A stretch of 64,000 nucleotides of DNA from Tessaracoccus bendigoensis DSM 12906 (GTDB taxonomy: Bacteria; Actinomycetota; Actinomycetes; Propionibacteriales; Propionibacteriaceae), in assembly GCF_900141915.1 (NCBI RefSeq), contig NZ_FQZG01000010.1, positions 22,842 through 86,841 on the forward strand. Reading direction: 5' to 3'. How positions within the stretch are numbered: the first letter of the stretch is position 1; each line of letters begins with the position of its first letter. Shown piece by piece: positions 42,163-53,374 of the stretch. The notes beneath the pieces are model-generated. The model made no database searches. It was not told the DNA's origin and worked only from the letters and a program-made list of their open reading frames with translations. The translations under genes were made by a program, and so were the position numbers.

Positions 42163-42318
42163 CTAGCCGGCAAGCGTCGTGAAGAAGCGTCCGATCGATT
42201 CGAAGGCGCCGAGGAACGTGCGCACCGCCTCGGCGGCCGCCTCGGGGCGCGTGAAGAGGTAGTACAACACGAACGCGACCACGAGGATCAACAGGATCTT
42301 CTTGATCCAAGTACCCAC
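42163..42318 (-). CDS. 51-aa membrane protein
   Basis: Starts at a GTG with AAGGAGG 9 nt upstream and reads GTWIKKILLILVVAFVLYYL at the N terminus: a short basic face, one transmembrane helix (about 7-22), then an amphipathic helix (PEAAAEAVRTFLGAFESIGRFF). It fills the gap between the PH-domain gene and divergent mce exactly, and its ribosome site is strong. Family not recognised; perhaps a partner of the PH-domain protein. Confidence 0.7.
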   Translation of the reverse strand: MGTWIKKILLILVVAFVLYYLFTRPEAAAEAVRTFLGAFESIGRFFTTLAG

Positions 42319-42410
42319 TTCGACGTCCCTCCTTGCCTAGAACGGCTACCAGTCTGCCTGACGGGGACCCCGCCCGCACAACCGACGCGCCGGTGTGGGA
42401 AGCTGGACCC

Positions 42411-42860
42411 ATGGATAATTCTGATCTTTTCATCTGCATCGATCACGTCGGCCTGGCTGTCCCGGACCTGGACGAGGCCATCAAGTTCCATAGCGAAGTC
42501 TTCGGCTGGCGCGAGCTGCACCGCGAAGTCAATGAGGAGCAGGGCGTCGCCGAGGCCATGATCGGCACCGGCGAGCAGGGCGTCGAGAACGCCAAGATTC
42601 AGCTGCTCGCCCCCCTGAACGAGAACTCGACGATCGCGAAGTTCCTCGCCAAGAACGGCCCGGGAATGCAGCAGCTCGCCTACCGCGTTGCCGATCTCGA
42701 CCACGTCAGCGAAGTGCTGCGTGAGCGTGGCATGCGTCTGCTCTTCCCCGAAGCCAGGCGCGGCACCGCTGGTTCGCGCATCAACTTCGTCCACCCGAAG
42801 GACGCCCGCGGGGTGCTGCTCGAGCTCGTCGAGCTGCCGAAGGAGCCCGCGGAACACTGA
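42411..42860 (+). CDS. mce: Methylmalonyl-CoA epimerase
   Basis: Interconverts (2R)- and (2S)-methylmalonyl-CoA in the propionate/succinate pathway. The 149-aa vicinal-oxygen-chelate protein is very like the Propionibacterium shermanii enzyme (DLFICIDHVGLAVPD, GWRELHREVNEEQGV, RINFVHPKDARGVLLEL), with metal ligands in His and Glu positions of these blocks. I start it at the ATG at 42411, where the homologues begin. A GAAGCT hexamer lies 6 nt upstream, so it too may be leaderless. Confidence 0.95.
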   Translation: MDNSDLFICIDHVGLAVPDLDEAIKFHSEVFGWRELHREVNEEQGVAEAMIGTGEQGVENAKIQLLAPLNENSTIAKFLAKNGPGMQQLAYRVADLDHVSEVLRERGMRLLFPEARRGTAGSRINFVHPKDARGVLLELVELPKEPAEH

Positions 42861-42877
42861 TCCGCGAACACTGAGCT

Positions 42878-42910
42878 GCGGCCCCGGGCGACTCTCGTCT
42901 CCGGGGCCGC
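42878..42910 (+). terminator. mce: mce terminator hairpin
   Basis: Perfect 10-bp stem GCGGCCCCGG/CCGGGGCCGC with a 13-nt loop, 17 nt after the mce stop. No T-run. Confidence 0.7.
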
Positions 42911-42997
42911 GGCCGATTCCACCGCCACAGTGTCTCCACTCACGCAGGAAACCACCGGAGCGACTAATCTCTGAGGCAGACCTTGAAAGGACCGTTC

Positions 42998-44059
42998 GTG
43001 ACTGAATCGACTGGCGATCTCGCCACTGAGGAAACCGGCCTCAGCCTGTTCGAGGACAGCGCAAGTGCCGCCGGCAATTTCCCGCACGCGATGCTCGGAT
43101 ACGACAAGCACTCTGTGGACAGCTACATCCGCGAGATGGAGTCGAAGTTGGCCGACCTCAAGGCCCAGGTCCGAGAGCGGAGCAGGGAGATCCAGTTCGT
43201 CAGGTCCGAGGTCGGAACAACCGACTTCACCCGCCTCGGAGCACACGCGACCAGTCTGCTCAAGGCGGCCGAGGCGCAGGCCGGAGACATCATCGACAGG
43301 GCCGAGCACGAGGCGGAGCGGATCAAGACCGAGGCGAGGCGCTCCGCCGCCGCGCTCCGCGACATAGCGCAACAGGAGGCCGACGACGTCCGCCTGACGG
43401 GCCTGTCAGCTCTGCGCGAACTGCGGCAGGTTCAGGCCGAGGCCGGGGAGGCCGCCCTTGAGCAGGCGCGACGGGACGCCGACCTGCTTGTGGAGGACGC
43501 AAGGCAGCGGGCGAAATCCCTCGTCGACGCCGCGAACCAGAAGCGTGACGCGCTGCTGGAGACCACCCGGGTCGAGGCCCTACGAAAGGAGCAGGAGGCC
43601 AAGAGCAAGGCATCGCAGATCCTCGCCGCCGCCCACAAGGATGCCGAGGATTCACTCGCCAGGACAGTCTCCGACGCCAAGGACGCAGAGGACCTCCTGG
43701 TCGAGCGCCTTGCACAGTCCGACAAGGACATCGCGGCCGCCGACCTGCGCGCCGCCAGCGCCCGCGAAGAGGCCGCGATGGTCAGGGCGGATGCGATCAA
43801 GCAGGCCGAGGAGATCCGGCTCGCGGCGACCCGCGAGAGCGAGGCCACCCTCGCAGCGGTGCGCGAGCGCGCCCGCCAGCAGGAGGAGGATCTGGAGGAG
43901 CGGGTCGCGTGGCGCACCGAACAACTCAAACGCGAGATCGCCTCACTTGAAGCCCGCAAGTCGAACGCGCTCGGCCAACTGAACAACCTGCGCGCCCTCG
44001 CGGAGGAATCGGGAGCCCAGTTCGCGGACGAGCCGACAGCCGTCATTCCGAACAACTGA
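42998..44059 (+). CDS. DivIVA-like coiled-coil protein
   Basis: A 353-aa protein. A DivIVA-type N-terminal motif (FPHAMLGYDKHSVDSYIREME, read in two parts, about residues 28-48) is followed by a nearly unbroken coiled coil rich in Ala, Glu, Arg and Gln to residue 330. Related actinobacterial proteins organise pole growth and the cytoskeleton. GTG at 42998 is preceded by AAAGGA at good spacing; a TTG at 42983 is less likely. Precise role unknown. Confidence 0.7.
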   Translation: MTESTGDLATEETGLSLFEDSASAAGNFPHAMLGYDKHSVDSYIREMESKLADLKAQVRERSREIQFVRSEVGTTDFTRLGAHATSLLKAAEAQAGDIIDRAEHEAERIKTEARRSAAALRDIAQQEADDVRLTGLSALRELRQVQAEAGEAALEQARRDADLLVEDARQRAKSLVDAANQKRDALLETTRVEALRKEQEAKSKASQILAAAHKDAEDSLARTVSDAKDAEDLLVERLAQSDKDIAAADLRAASAREEAAMVRADAIKQAEEIRLAATRESEATLAAVRERARQQEEDLEERVAWRTEQLKREIASLEARKSNALGQLNNLRALAEESGAQFADEPTAVIPNN

Positions 44060-44061
44060 CC

Positions 44062-45276
44062 GTGGACCAACCCACCCAGGAGGATCCGCAACCTGGGACC
44101 CACCTCCCGATCGCCACGAACCAGCACAGACGACGCGGTGCGTGGAGGTGGCTGCGGGGCGCGGGCCGCAAGGTGAGTGTCTTCGTCGCCCCACCGCCGT
44201 TGGAGGAACCGGTCCCGGTGCCACCGGCTGAACCGCTGCATCTGGATCAGAAACAGCGTTCCCCGCTGTTCATGGGCTTCTTCGGGGGTATCGGTGTCCT
44301 GCTGGCGATCGCCCTCGGGCAGGCGGTCATCCAGGTCCAGAGCGTACTCATCCTCGTGGTCCTTTCCATGTTCCTGGCCCTCGGCCTGAACCCGGCGGTC
44401 GAGTCCCTCACCCGCCGCCGCGCCCCGCGCAGCCTCGCCGTCACGATCGTCACGCTGGCGCTCCTCGGGGTGATCGCGCTTGGGTTCACCGCCCTGGTGC
44501 CGATCCTCACCGAACAGACGACACGGCTCAGCAGCAACCTGCCCGGGCTGCTCCAGAACCTCGTCGAGCAGCCCCAACTGCGCGAACTCAACGACCGCTA
44601 CCTGATCACGTCGCGGATCGAGTCATTCCTCGCGTCAGGCAACCTGATCAACACTCTCTTCGGCGGCATCATGGGCGCCGGACGCATCGTCGCCAACGTC
44701 GTGTTCTCGTTCATCATGACCCTGGTGCTCACCATCTATTTCCTGGCCTCGCTCCCCTCGATCAAGGAGACGATCTACGCGCTGGCGCCTGCGAGCCGTC
44801 GCCCCCGCGCCAAGTACCTTGCAGATGAGATCTTCCGCGGAGTGTCGGGCTACATCATGGGCATGTTCGTGATCGTGGCCTTCGCGTCGGTGTGTGCGTT
44901 CATTTTCATGAACCTGGCCGGGTTGGGCGCATACTCCCTCGCGTTGGGTTTCGTGGTGGCCCTGTTCTGTTTCATCCCGTTGGTCGGCTCATCGCTGGCG
45001 ATGATCTCCGTCGCTCTGGTCGGCTTCGCCATCGACCCGGCCATCGGGATCGCGACCATCATCTATTTCCTGATCTACCAGCAGTTCGACGCGTACGTGT
45101 TGTACCCGAACGTGATGAAGAAGACCGTCAAGGTGCCAGGTGCACTGGTCGTACTGTCCGCGATCATCGGGGGCATGCTGTTCGGCATCATCGGGGCACT
45201 GATCGCCATCCCGACCACCGCGGCGGTACTGCTGCTCTACCGCGAGATTGTCCGCCCAGCGCTGGACGCGTCCTGA
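44062..45276 (+). CDS. AI-2E family transporter (permease)
   Basis: A 404-aa membrane protein: a basic, cytoplasmic N-terminal tail (about 1-65), then about eight transmembrane segments, with MGFFGGIGVLLAIALGQAV and the typical C-terminal IGGMLFGIIGALIAIPTTAA. The family includes AI-2 exporters and sodium/proton antiporters; substrate cannot be told from sequence. Starts 2 nt after the coiled-coil gene and is probably co-transcribed. Confidence 0.85.
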   Translation: MDQPTQEDPQPGTHLPIATNQHRRRGAWRWLRGAGRKVSVFVAPPPLEEPVPVPPAEPLHLDQKQRSPLFMGFFGGIGVLLAIALGQAVIQVQSVLILVVLSMFLALGLNPAVESLTRRRAPRSLAVTIVTLALLGVIALGFTALVPILTEQTTRLSSNLPGLLQNLVEQPQLRELNDRYLITSRIESFLASGNLINTLFGGIMGAGRIVANVVFSFIMTLVLTIYFLASLPSIKETIYALAPASRRPRAKYLADEIFRGVSGYIMGMFVIVAFASVCAFIFMNLAGLGAYSLALGFVVALFCFIPLVGSSLAMISVALVGFAIDPAIGIATIIYFLIYQQFDAYVLYPNVMKKTVKVPGALVVLSAIIGGMLFGIIGALIAIPTTAAVLLLYREIVRPALDAS

Positions 45277-45291
45277 GCACGAAGGTAGGTT
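45263..45291 (+). promoter_or_regulatory. nucS: Promoter candidate of nucS (leaderless)
   Basis: TGGACG (45263-45268), 17-nt spacer, TAGGTT (45286-45291), then 6 nt to the GTG. The -35 overlaps the end of the preceding gene. Confidence 0.55.
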
Positions 45292-45297
45292 GATCGG

Positions 45298-45993
45298 GTG
45301 CGTTTGGTTATTGCCCGGTGTCAGGTCGACTACGTCGGTCGCCTGACCGCCCACCTACCGATGGCCACGCGACTGGTCCTGGTCAAGGCGGACGGATCGG
45401 TCTCGGTGCATGCCGACGACCGTGCCTACAAGCCGCTGAACTGGATGAGCCCGCCCTGCACGCTGAGCGTCTCGGAACCAGATCCCGAGACCGCCGCAGC
45501 GCTCGGGGTCACCGAGGTCTGGCAGGTCAAGGCAAAGGACGGCGACACCCTACGGATCTCGCTGGCAGAGGTGTTCCACGACTCCGCACACGAACTCGGG
45601 ATCGACCCGGGGCTGCAGAAGGACGGGGTTGAGGCACACCTCCAAGCGCTCCTGGCGGATCACCCGTCCACGCTGGGTGAAGGCCTTGCGCTGGTCCAAC
45701 GCGAGTACCTCACCCCCATCGGGCCCGTCGACCTGCTTCTGCGCGACGGCTCAGGCAGCTACGTCGCCGTCGAGGTGAAGCGTCGCGGCGAGATCGACGG
45801 CGTCGAACAGTTGACCCGGTATCTGGACCTGATGAACCGCGATCCCCGACTCGCCCCCGTGCGCGGCATCTTCGCAGGGCAACAGATCAAACCGCAGGCC
45901 CGCACGCTGGCCGCAGACCGTGGCATCGAATGGCGGCTGATCGACTACGACGCGCTGCGCGGCATGGACAATGCGGATGAGCGGTTGTTCTGA
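45298..45993 (+). CDS. nucS: Mismatch-specific endonuclease NucS/EndoMS
   Basis: Cuts both strands at mismatched DNA in actinobacteria and archaea that lack MutSL. The 231-aa protein has the N-terminal dimer domain ([20 protein letters not shown]) and a RecB-like nuclease core with the acidic and lysine residues of [20 protein letters not shown]. The C terminus ends in ADERLF, like the family tail that contacts the sliding clamp. Its TGA shares a base with the next ATG. Confidence 0.95.
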   Translation: MRLVIARCQVDYVGRLTAHLPMATRLVLVKADGSVSVHADDRAYKPLNWMSPPCTLSVSEPDPETAAALGVTEVWQVKAKDGDTLRISLAEVFHDSAHELGIDPGLQKDGVEAHLQALLADHPSTLGEGLALVQREYLTPIGPVDLLLRDGSGSYVAVEVKRRGEIDGVEQLTRYLDLMNRDPRLAPVRGIFAGQQIKPQARTLAADRGIEWRLIDYDALRGMDNADERLF

Positions 45994-46268
45994 TGGCCAA
46001 GCGCCCGTCGAAACACCTGCGCACGCCGCGGCCGCTGCTCTCCGGTGGATCGCAGCGCAGGGTGCGCAAGGGCGGCGTCGACTACATCGTCAGGGACGTG
46101 GCGGCTCAGCGTTCGCAGAAGGAGTACCGCTGTCCGGGATGCTCACAGCGGATCGCTCCAGGCACCGCCCACGTCGTCGCCTGGCCCGCAACGCCTCCTC
46201 CCGGTAGCGAGTCCGGGCTCGAGGTGCGCCGCCACTGGCACCCGCACTGCTGGAGCGTGGCATCGTGA
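45993..46268 (+). CDS. Small zinc-ribbon-like protein coupled to nucS
   Basis: A 91-aa protein: basic N terminus (AKRPSKHLRTPRPLL), the stretch VDYIVRDVAAQRSQKEYRC, a CPGC knuckle and a second half HWHPHC that could complete a zinc site. Databases often label such actinobacterial proteins ATP/GTP-binding, but I see no nucleotide motif. Translational coupling to nucS by a one-base overlap hints at a DNA-related role; this is inference. Confidence 0.72.
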   Translation: MAKRPSKHLRTPRPLLSGGSQRRVRKGGVDYIVRDVAAQRSQKEYRCPGCSQRIAPGTAHVVAWPATPPPGSESGLEVRRHWHPHCWSVAS

Positions 46269-47041
46269 GGCTCCACGAGGTCGTCATGGGATCGAGCTAC
46301 CGCCAGGTCGTCTTCCTGCACGGCCTGTTCGGGCAGGGTAAGAACTTTGGCTCGATCGCCACAGCGCTCTCCGATACCGCGACGTGCCATCTGGTCGACC
46401 TTCCCAACCACGGCCGCTCGCCTTGGACCGAGGATTTCGATCTGGATGAGCAGGCCGGCCTCATCGCGGAATGGATCGCCGACACCATCCCCGCGCCGGT
46501 GGCGCTCATCGGGCACTCGCTGGGCGGCAAGATCGCGATGCGGCTAGCTCTGCAGCATCCGGAACTGGTCGACCGGCTCATGGTGGTCGACATCTCGCCC
46601 GCCAGGAACGAGGCCGCGCAGTCGTTCGACGTGCTCGTCGCGGCGCTGCGGCACCTGGACATCGACCACCTCACCAGCAGAACCGGTGCGGACCGCGCCC
46701 TGCGGGCTGAGATCCCCAACGATGTGGTCCGCCGGTTCCTGCTCCAGAACCTTCAGCACAAGGGCGAGCACTGGTCCTGGGCGGCGAACCTGGACCTGCT
46801 GGGCGACTCCCTCTATGAGGTTGGGGGTTGGCCGAGCATCAACGGCACCTACGACGGCCCGGTGTTCTGGGTGACCGGCGGTCGCTCACCGTACGTCCTG
46901 CCTGAACACACGGCCATCATGCGCGAGCTCTTCCCGAGGATGGTTCAGATCACTCTCAAACGGGCCGGCCACTGGGTCCATGCCGACGAACCGGGCGCCT
47001 TTCTCGAGATCTGTCGACGTTTCCTGGCAGCCCAGTCGTGA
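46265..47041 (+). CDS. Alpha/beta-hydrolase (YbfF/ABHD11-like esterase)
   Basis: A 258-aa hydrolase with the oxyanion HGLFGQGKNF, the nucleophile elbow GHSLGG, an acidic residue in the later strand and the catalytic His in AGHWVHAD. Best fits small acyl-ester hydrolases; substrate unknown. GTG overlaps the previous stop (GTGA), so it is the third gene of the nucS unit. Confidence 0.85.
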   Translation: MRLHEVVMGSSYRQVVFLHGLFGQGKNFGSIATALSDTATCHLVDLPNHGRSPWTEDFDLDEQAGLIAEWIADTIPAPVALIGHSLGGKIAMRLALQHPELVDRLMVVDISPARNEAAQSFDVLVAALRHLDIDHLTSRTGADRALRAEIPNDVVRRFLLQNLQHKGEHWSWAANLDLLGDSLYEVGGWPSINGTYDGPVFWVTGGRSPYVLPEHTAIMRELFPRMVQITLKRAGHWVHADEPGAFLEICRRFLAAQS

Positions 47042-47047
47042 GGCGGC

Positions 47048-47704
47048 TCAGCCCAGCGCGACCGAGGTGATCAGGGCCTCTGCGATGGGTGAGGTGCCAT
47101 CGGCCGCGTCCACTCCCTGCGCAGCAATGCCGCCGACCACGTCGATCCCCGCCTGGTCCATCGTCCCGAACACGGTGTAGTCGGGGGGCAGATCCGTATC
47201 GGCGTAGACCAGGAAGAACTGCGACCCGCTGGTGTCCTTGCCGCGGTTGGCCATCGCCACGGTGCCCGCCGGGTACGACGTCGAGTCGGTGACTTCATCT
47301 TTCATGGTGTATCCGGGCCCGCCGGTTCCGGTCCCGGTGGGGTCACCGCACTGCAGCACGAAGATGCCGTAGTCGGTCAGGCGGTGGCATGAAGTGTCAT
47401 CGAAATAGCCCTGTTCGGCCAACGACACGAACGAATTGACCGTGCAGGGCGCCTCGGTGCGATCCATTGTGATCGCGATATCACCCGCGGTCAGCTTCAG
47501 GGTGGCCGTCACGGTGCCCTCGCTCGGGGCGATCTGCTCCGGCAGGTCGACGGGTTTCGCCGGTGACCCGTCCGACGGATAGGAGCAGGACACGGTGCCG
47601 CTGGGCACCTCGTCCCCGGGGTTGGAACTGTTCGCATCCGAACAGGCGGTCATCGCCAGCACACAGCCGACTGTAAGGATGATAGGAAAGAGACGATTGC
47701 GCAC
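47048..47704 (-). CDS. Cyclophilin-type peptidyl-prolyl isomerase lipoprotein
   Basis: A 218-aa secreted lipoprotein: signal sequence with lipobox LAMTAC (lipidated Cys21), then a cyclophilin fold starting TLKLTAGDIAITMDR, with TVNSFVSLAEQGYFDDTSCHR and SGSQFFLVYADTDLPPDYTVFG. Folds proteins outside the membrane. GTG start; a CAAAGT hexamer 6 nt upstream suggests a leaderless transcript. Six bases separate it from the convergent hydrolase gene. Confidence 0.9.
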   Translation of the reverse strand: MRNRLFPIILTVGCVLAMTACSDANSSNPGDEVPSGTVSCSYPSDGSPAKPVDLPEQIAPSEGTVTATLKLTAGDIAITMDRTEAPCTVNSFVSLAEQGYFDDTSCHRLTDYGIFVLQCGDPTGTGTGGPGYTMKDEVTDSTSYPAGTVAMANRGKDTSGSQFFLVYADTDLPPDYTVFGTMDQAGIDVVGGIAAQGVDAADGTSPIAEALITSVALG

Positions 47705-47765
47705 ACGCCTACTTTGTCACATGAACGCTTCCTGAGAGGGACCCGAGCCTGGGCGTGGCGGCAAG

Positions 47766-47771
47766 TAGATT
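47766..47771 (+). promoter_or_regulatory. -10 candidate, leaderless pduO promoter
   Basis: TAGATT, 6 nt before the ATG of the adenosyltransferase gene, in a 73-nt divergent gap. Confidence 0.5.
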
Positions 47772-47777
47772 GGTGCC

Positions 47778-48389
47778 ATGGTCACACTCTCGAAGATCTA
47801 CACCAGAACCGGCGACGGCGGGTCGACCCGGCTGTCCGACAACTCAGAGGTCGCCAAGACCGACCCACGGGTCGAGGCCTACGGCGACACCGACGAAGCC
47901 AACTCCGCCATCGGCGTTGCGATCGCGTTGGGGGGCCTGCCAGACCGGGTGGTGGAGATGCTCGCGCTCATCCGCAATGAGATTTTCGACGTTGGCGCCG
48001 ACCTGTCGACCCCACTGAATCCGGCACCGAAGTGGCCGCCGCTCCGGATAGAGCAGCGCTCCATCGACCGCCTCGAATCCTACTGCGACGAACTACAGGC
48101 GGAATTGCCCGTGCTACGTAGCTTCATCCTGCCCGGCGGCACCCCCTCAGGGGCCCAGCTCCACGTCGCCCGCACCATCACCCGACGTGCGGAGCGCGCA
48201 GCCTGGCGTTGCCGGGAGGTGTTTGGAACCGAGCAGGAAGGCGGTGTCAATCCGTTGGCCATCACCTATCTGAACCGGCTCTCCGACCTGCTCTTCATCA
48301 TGAGCCGGGTCGCCAACGGCACGCAGCATGAGGTGCTCTGGGTCCAAGGCACCGATCGCGAAAAGCCCGGGCCGGTCAGTCAGGGCTGA
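47778..48389 (+). CDS. pduO: Cob(I)alamin adenosyltransferase, PduO type
   Basis: Makes adenosylcobalamin from cob(I)alamin and ATP, the cofactor of methylmalonyl-CoA mutase. The 203-aa protein has the ATP-binding TKIYTRTGDGGSTRLSD and the helical core with ITRRAERAAWRC and NRLSDLLFIMSRVAN. Its C terminus overlaps the convergent DUF2550 gene by 14 nt. Together with mce this points to B12-dependent propionate metabolism. Confidence 0.93.
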   Translation: MVTLSKIYTRTGDGGSTRLSDNSEVAKTDPRVEAYGDTDEANSAIGVAIALGGLPDRVVEMLALIRNEIFDVGADLSTPLNPAPKWPPLRIEQRSIDRLESYCDELQAELPVLRSFILPGGTPSGAQLHVARTITRRAERAAWRCREVFGTEQEGGVNPLAITYLNRLSDLLFIMSRVANGTQHEVLWVQGTDREKPGPVSQG

Positions 48390-48828
48390 CCGGAAGATAG
48401 AAACTGCTCCCCGGGGGCGCCGATTCCAACCAGCTCATCAGCGCCAGCGCCTCGCCGCTCGCCATCGCGAGCGCGTCGGTGGCCCCCGTGGTGCGGTTCT
48501 GGACCGTCACCACCACCGAGCCTTCGAACAGCGCGATGGCCTCAAGCCCTTGGGGGATGCGTTGGTGGACGTAGGCCGTCGTCATCCGGGGAAACACGAG
48601 CCTTGGCCTGAGGCTGATGGAGAAGGATCGGAACCACTCCAACTGCTCACCGCGGTAGCGGGCGACACCCAGCATCCAGCCCGGCCCCGGCACCCCCTGC
48701 ACCTGGAATGCACAGTCGAAGAGGCCCCCTTGGCCGGTCAACCATCGGCGCCGGATGTAGAGCAGCACGAACGGGACCAGAATCACCGCGACGACGCCGA
48801 GCGTCACCAGCAGGATGTCCCACGGCAT
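48376..48828 (-). CDS. DUF2550 membrane protein
   Basis: A 150-aa protein with one N-terminal transmembrane helix (WDILLVTLGVVAVILVPFVL) and a soluble domain resembling the mycobacterial gene found after atpC. LFDCAFQVQGVPGPGWMLGV and EWFRSFSISLRPRLVF are the recognisable parts. Located just past the ATP synthase operon terminator; function unknown. GGACGAGG precedes the ATG. Confidence 0.8.
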   Translation of the reverse strand: MPWDILLVTLGVVAVILVPFVLLYIRRRWLTGQGGLFDCAFQVQGVPGPGWMLGVARYRGEQLEWFRSFSISLRPRLVFPRMTTAYVHQRIPQGLEAIALFEGSVVVTVQNRTTGATDALAMASGEALALMSWLESAPPGSSFYLPVSPD

Positions 48829-48854
48829 GCCTCGTCCCTTCCCCCGATACGTGA

Positions 48855-48886
48855 CTCAGGGCAGCCCCTCGTGGGACCGCCCTGAG
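48855..48886 (-). terminator. ATP synthase operon terminator
   Basis: CTCAGGGC/GCCCTGAG 8-bp stem with an inner GTCCC/GGGGC helix, 13 nt after the atpC stop on the minus strand. No T-run. Confidence 0.65.
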
Positions 48887-48899
48887 CGTGTGTGTGTCG

Positions 48900-49319
48900 C
48901 TAGCCGACCACCTGATTGGCTGCCGCCTCACCGGCTCGGATCTGCGCCTTCAGGATCCTGAGGCGATGCAGTTCCTTGTCGTCGGCCTGACCCTGATAGG
49001 CCTTGGTCGACAACGCCGCGGCCTCCTTGTGCGCCTCTTCGAGGCCGACCTCGTGGCCGAGGGTCGCCACCGGAGACAGAATCGACACCCGTCCGTGCGC
49101 CACGGAGATGAATCCCCCGTCGACCGCGATGGTCTCGCTCCTGCCGTCGCTGGTGACTACCTCCACGGCGCAGGGCGTCAGCACCGCCATCACCGGCTCA
49201 TGGCCTGGCAGGATACCGATGTCGCCGTCGACCGTGCGCGCGATGACGTTGATCGCCTCGCCCGACCAGACCTGCCGGTCGGCGGCGACCACCTCCACGT
49301 GGAGCGGATCACGGGCCAT
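48900..49319 (-). CDS. atpC: ATP synthase epsilon subunit
   Basis: Central-stalk subunit that couples rotation and inhibits ATP hydrolysis. The 139-aa protein has the beta-sandwich (DRQVWSGEAINVIARTVDG, GILPGHEPVMAVL) and a C-terminal helical hairpin. Last gene of the operon, 3 nt after atpD. Confidence 0.95.
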   Translation of the reverse strand: MARDPLHVEVVAADRQVWSGEAINVIARTVDGDIGILPGHEPVMAVLTPCAVEVVTSDGRSETIAVDGGFISVAHGRVSILSPVATLGHEVGLEEAHKEAAALSTKAYQGQADDKELHRLRILKAQIRAGEAAANQVVG

Positions 49320-49322
49320 GGG

Positions 49323-51712
<2,390 letters not shown>

Positions 51713-51716
51713 CGGA

Positions 51717-53354
51717 TCAGCCCCGCTTCTGGCGGACGATCGTCTCCTGGCCGATCTCCTCGTCGCTCAGCGGAGTGTGGTTCTCACGGCCGACCAGCGA
51801 CTTGCCCTCAGAGGTACGGAACAGAGGCTTGAAATCAGCCAGGGCCTTGATCGTGGCAGCCTTGCGGTCGTCGCCGAACAGGAAGTCGGACGCGATCCCG
51901 CGCAGCACGTCACTGTTGTGGCTGAGGTAGTCGAGGAACTCCTGCTCGAACCGGAGCACGTCTTCGACCGGAACGTCGTCGAAGTGCCCCTCGAGGCCCG
52001 CCCACACGCTGATCACCTGGTTCTCAACCGGGTAAGGCGCATACTGGCCCTGCCTGAGCAGCTCGGTGAGCCTGGCGCCCCGGTCGAGCTGCCGCCTTGT
52101 GGCGGCGTCGAGATCCGAGGCGAACATTGCGAACGCCTGCATGTCGCGGTACTGCGCAAGGCTGATCTTCAGCGACCCGGCGACCTGCTTCATAGCCTTG
52201 ACCTGCGCGGCACCGCCGACACGGGAGACCGAGACGCCAACGTCGACCGCCGGGCGCTGGTTCGCGTTGAACAGGTCCGACTGGAGGAAGATCTGGCCAT
52301 CGGTGATGGAGATCACGTTGGTGGGGATGTAGGCCGACACGTCGTTCGCCTTGGTCTCGATGATCGGAAGCCCGGTCATCGACCCTCCGCCCAGCTCGTT
52401 CGAGAGCTTGGCGCAGCGCTCCAGGAGGCGGGAGTGGAGGTAGAACACGTCGCCGGGGTAGGCCTCGCGACCCGGAGGACGTCGGAGCAGCAACGACATC
52501 GCGCGGTAGGCCTCGGCCTGCTTGGTGAGGTCGTCGAACACGATCAGGACGTGCTTGCCGCCATACATCCAGTGCTGGCCGATCGCCGAGCCGGCGTACG
52601 GCGCGATGTACTTGAATCCTGCCGGATCGGATGCGGGTGAGTGCACGATGGTGGTGTACTCGAGAGCCCCGGCCTGCTCAAGGGTGCCGCGCACCTCTGC
52701 GATGGTCGAGCCCTTCTGGCCGATGGCGACGTAGATGCAGCGGACCTGCTTCTTGGGGTCGCCCGATTCCCAGTTCGACTTCTGGTTGATGATCGTGTCG
52801 ATGGCGATGGCCGTCTTGCCGGTCTTGCGGTCGCCGATGATGAGCTGGCGCTGCCCGCGGCCGATCGGGATCATCGCGTCGATGGCCTTCAGCCCGGTCT
52901 GCAGCGGTTCGCGGACCTCCTGACGGTCCATGACGCCCGCGGCCTGCAACTCGAGTGCGCGGCGTCCCTCAATGCCGCTGATCTCGCCGAGGCCGTCGAT
53001 CGGGTTACCCATCGCGTCGACGACGCGGCCGAGGTAGCCGTCCCCGACAGGGACCGACAGCACATCGCCGGTGCCGTGCACCGTGGAGCCCTCGTCGATG
53101 CCTTCAGATTCGCCGAGGACGACGACGCCGATCTCACGCTCGTCCAGGTTAAGGGCGATCCCCAACGTGCCGTTCTCGAAGCGCAGCAACTCGTTCGCCA
53201 TTGCCGAGGGGAGCCCCTCGACCCGGGCGATGCCATCGCCGGAACTGACGACGGTGCCGACCTCGGTGCGCGTGGCGCCGGACGGAACATACGTCTTGAC
53301 GAAGGTGTCGAGAGCGCTGCGGATCTCGTCTGGACTGATGGTGAGTTCAGCCAT
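51717..53354 (-). CDS. atpA: ATP synthase alpha subunit
   Basis: Non-catalytic nucleotide-binding F1 subunit (545 aa). P-loop [19 protein letters not shown] [11 protein letters not shown] and the C-terminal helical domain are clear. AGGA precedes the ATG. The C terminus is about 30 residues longer than in E. coli, as in other actinobacteria. Confidence 0.97.
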   Translation of the reverse strand: MAELTISPDEIRSALDTFVKTYVPSGATRTEVGTVVSSGDGIARVEGLPSAMANELLRFENGTLGIALNLDEREIGVVVLGESEGIDEGSTVHGTGDVLSVPVGDGYLGRVVDAMGNPIDGLGEISGIEGRRALELQAAGVMDRQEVREPLQTGLKAIDAMIPIGRGQRQLIIGDRKTGKTAIAIDTIINQKSNWESGDPKKQVRCIYVAIGQKGSTIAEVRGTLEQAGALEYTTIVHSPASDPAGFKYIAPYAGSAIGQHWMYGGKHVLIVFDDLTKQAEAYRAMSLLLRRPPGREAYPGDVFYLHSRLLERCAKLSNELGGGSMTGLPIIETKANDVSAYIPTNVISITDGQIFLQSDLFNANQRPAVDVGVSVSRVGGAAQVKAMKQVAGSLKISLAQYRDMQAFAMFASDLDAATRRQLDRGARLTELLRQGQYAPYPVENQVISVWAGLEGHFDDVPVEDVLRFEQEFLDYLSHNSDVLRGIASDFLFGDDRKAATIKALADFKPLFRTSEGKSLVGRENHTPLSDEEIGQETIVRQKRG

Positions 53355-53374
53355 TGCGTCCTACTTTCTGATTC

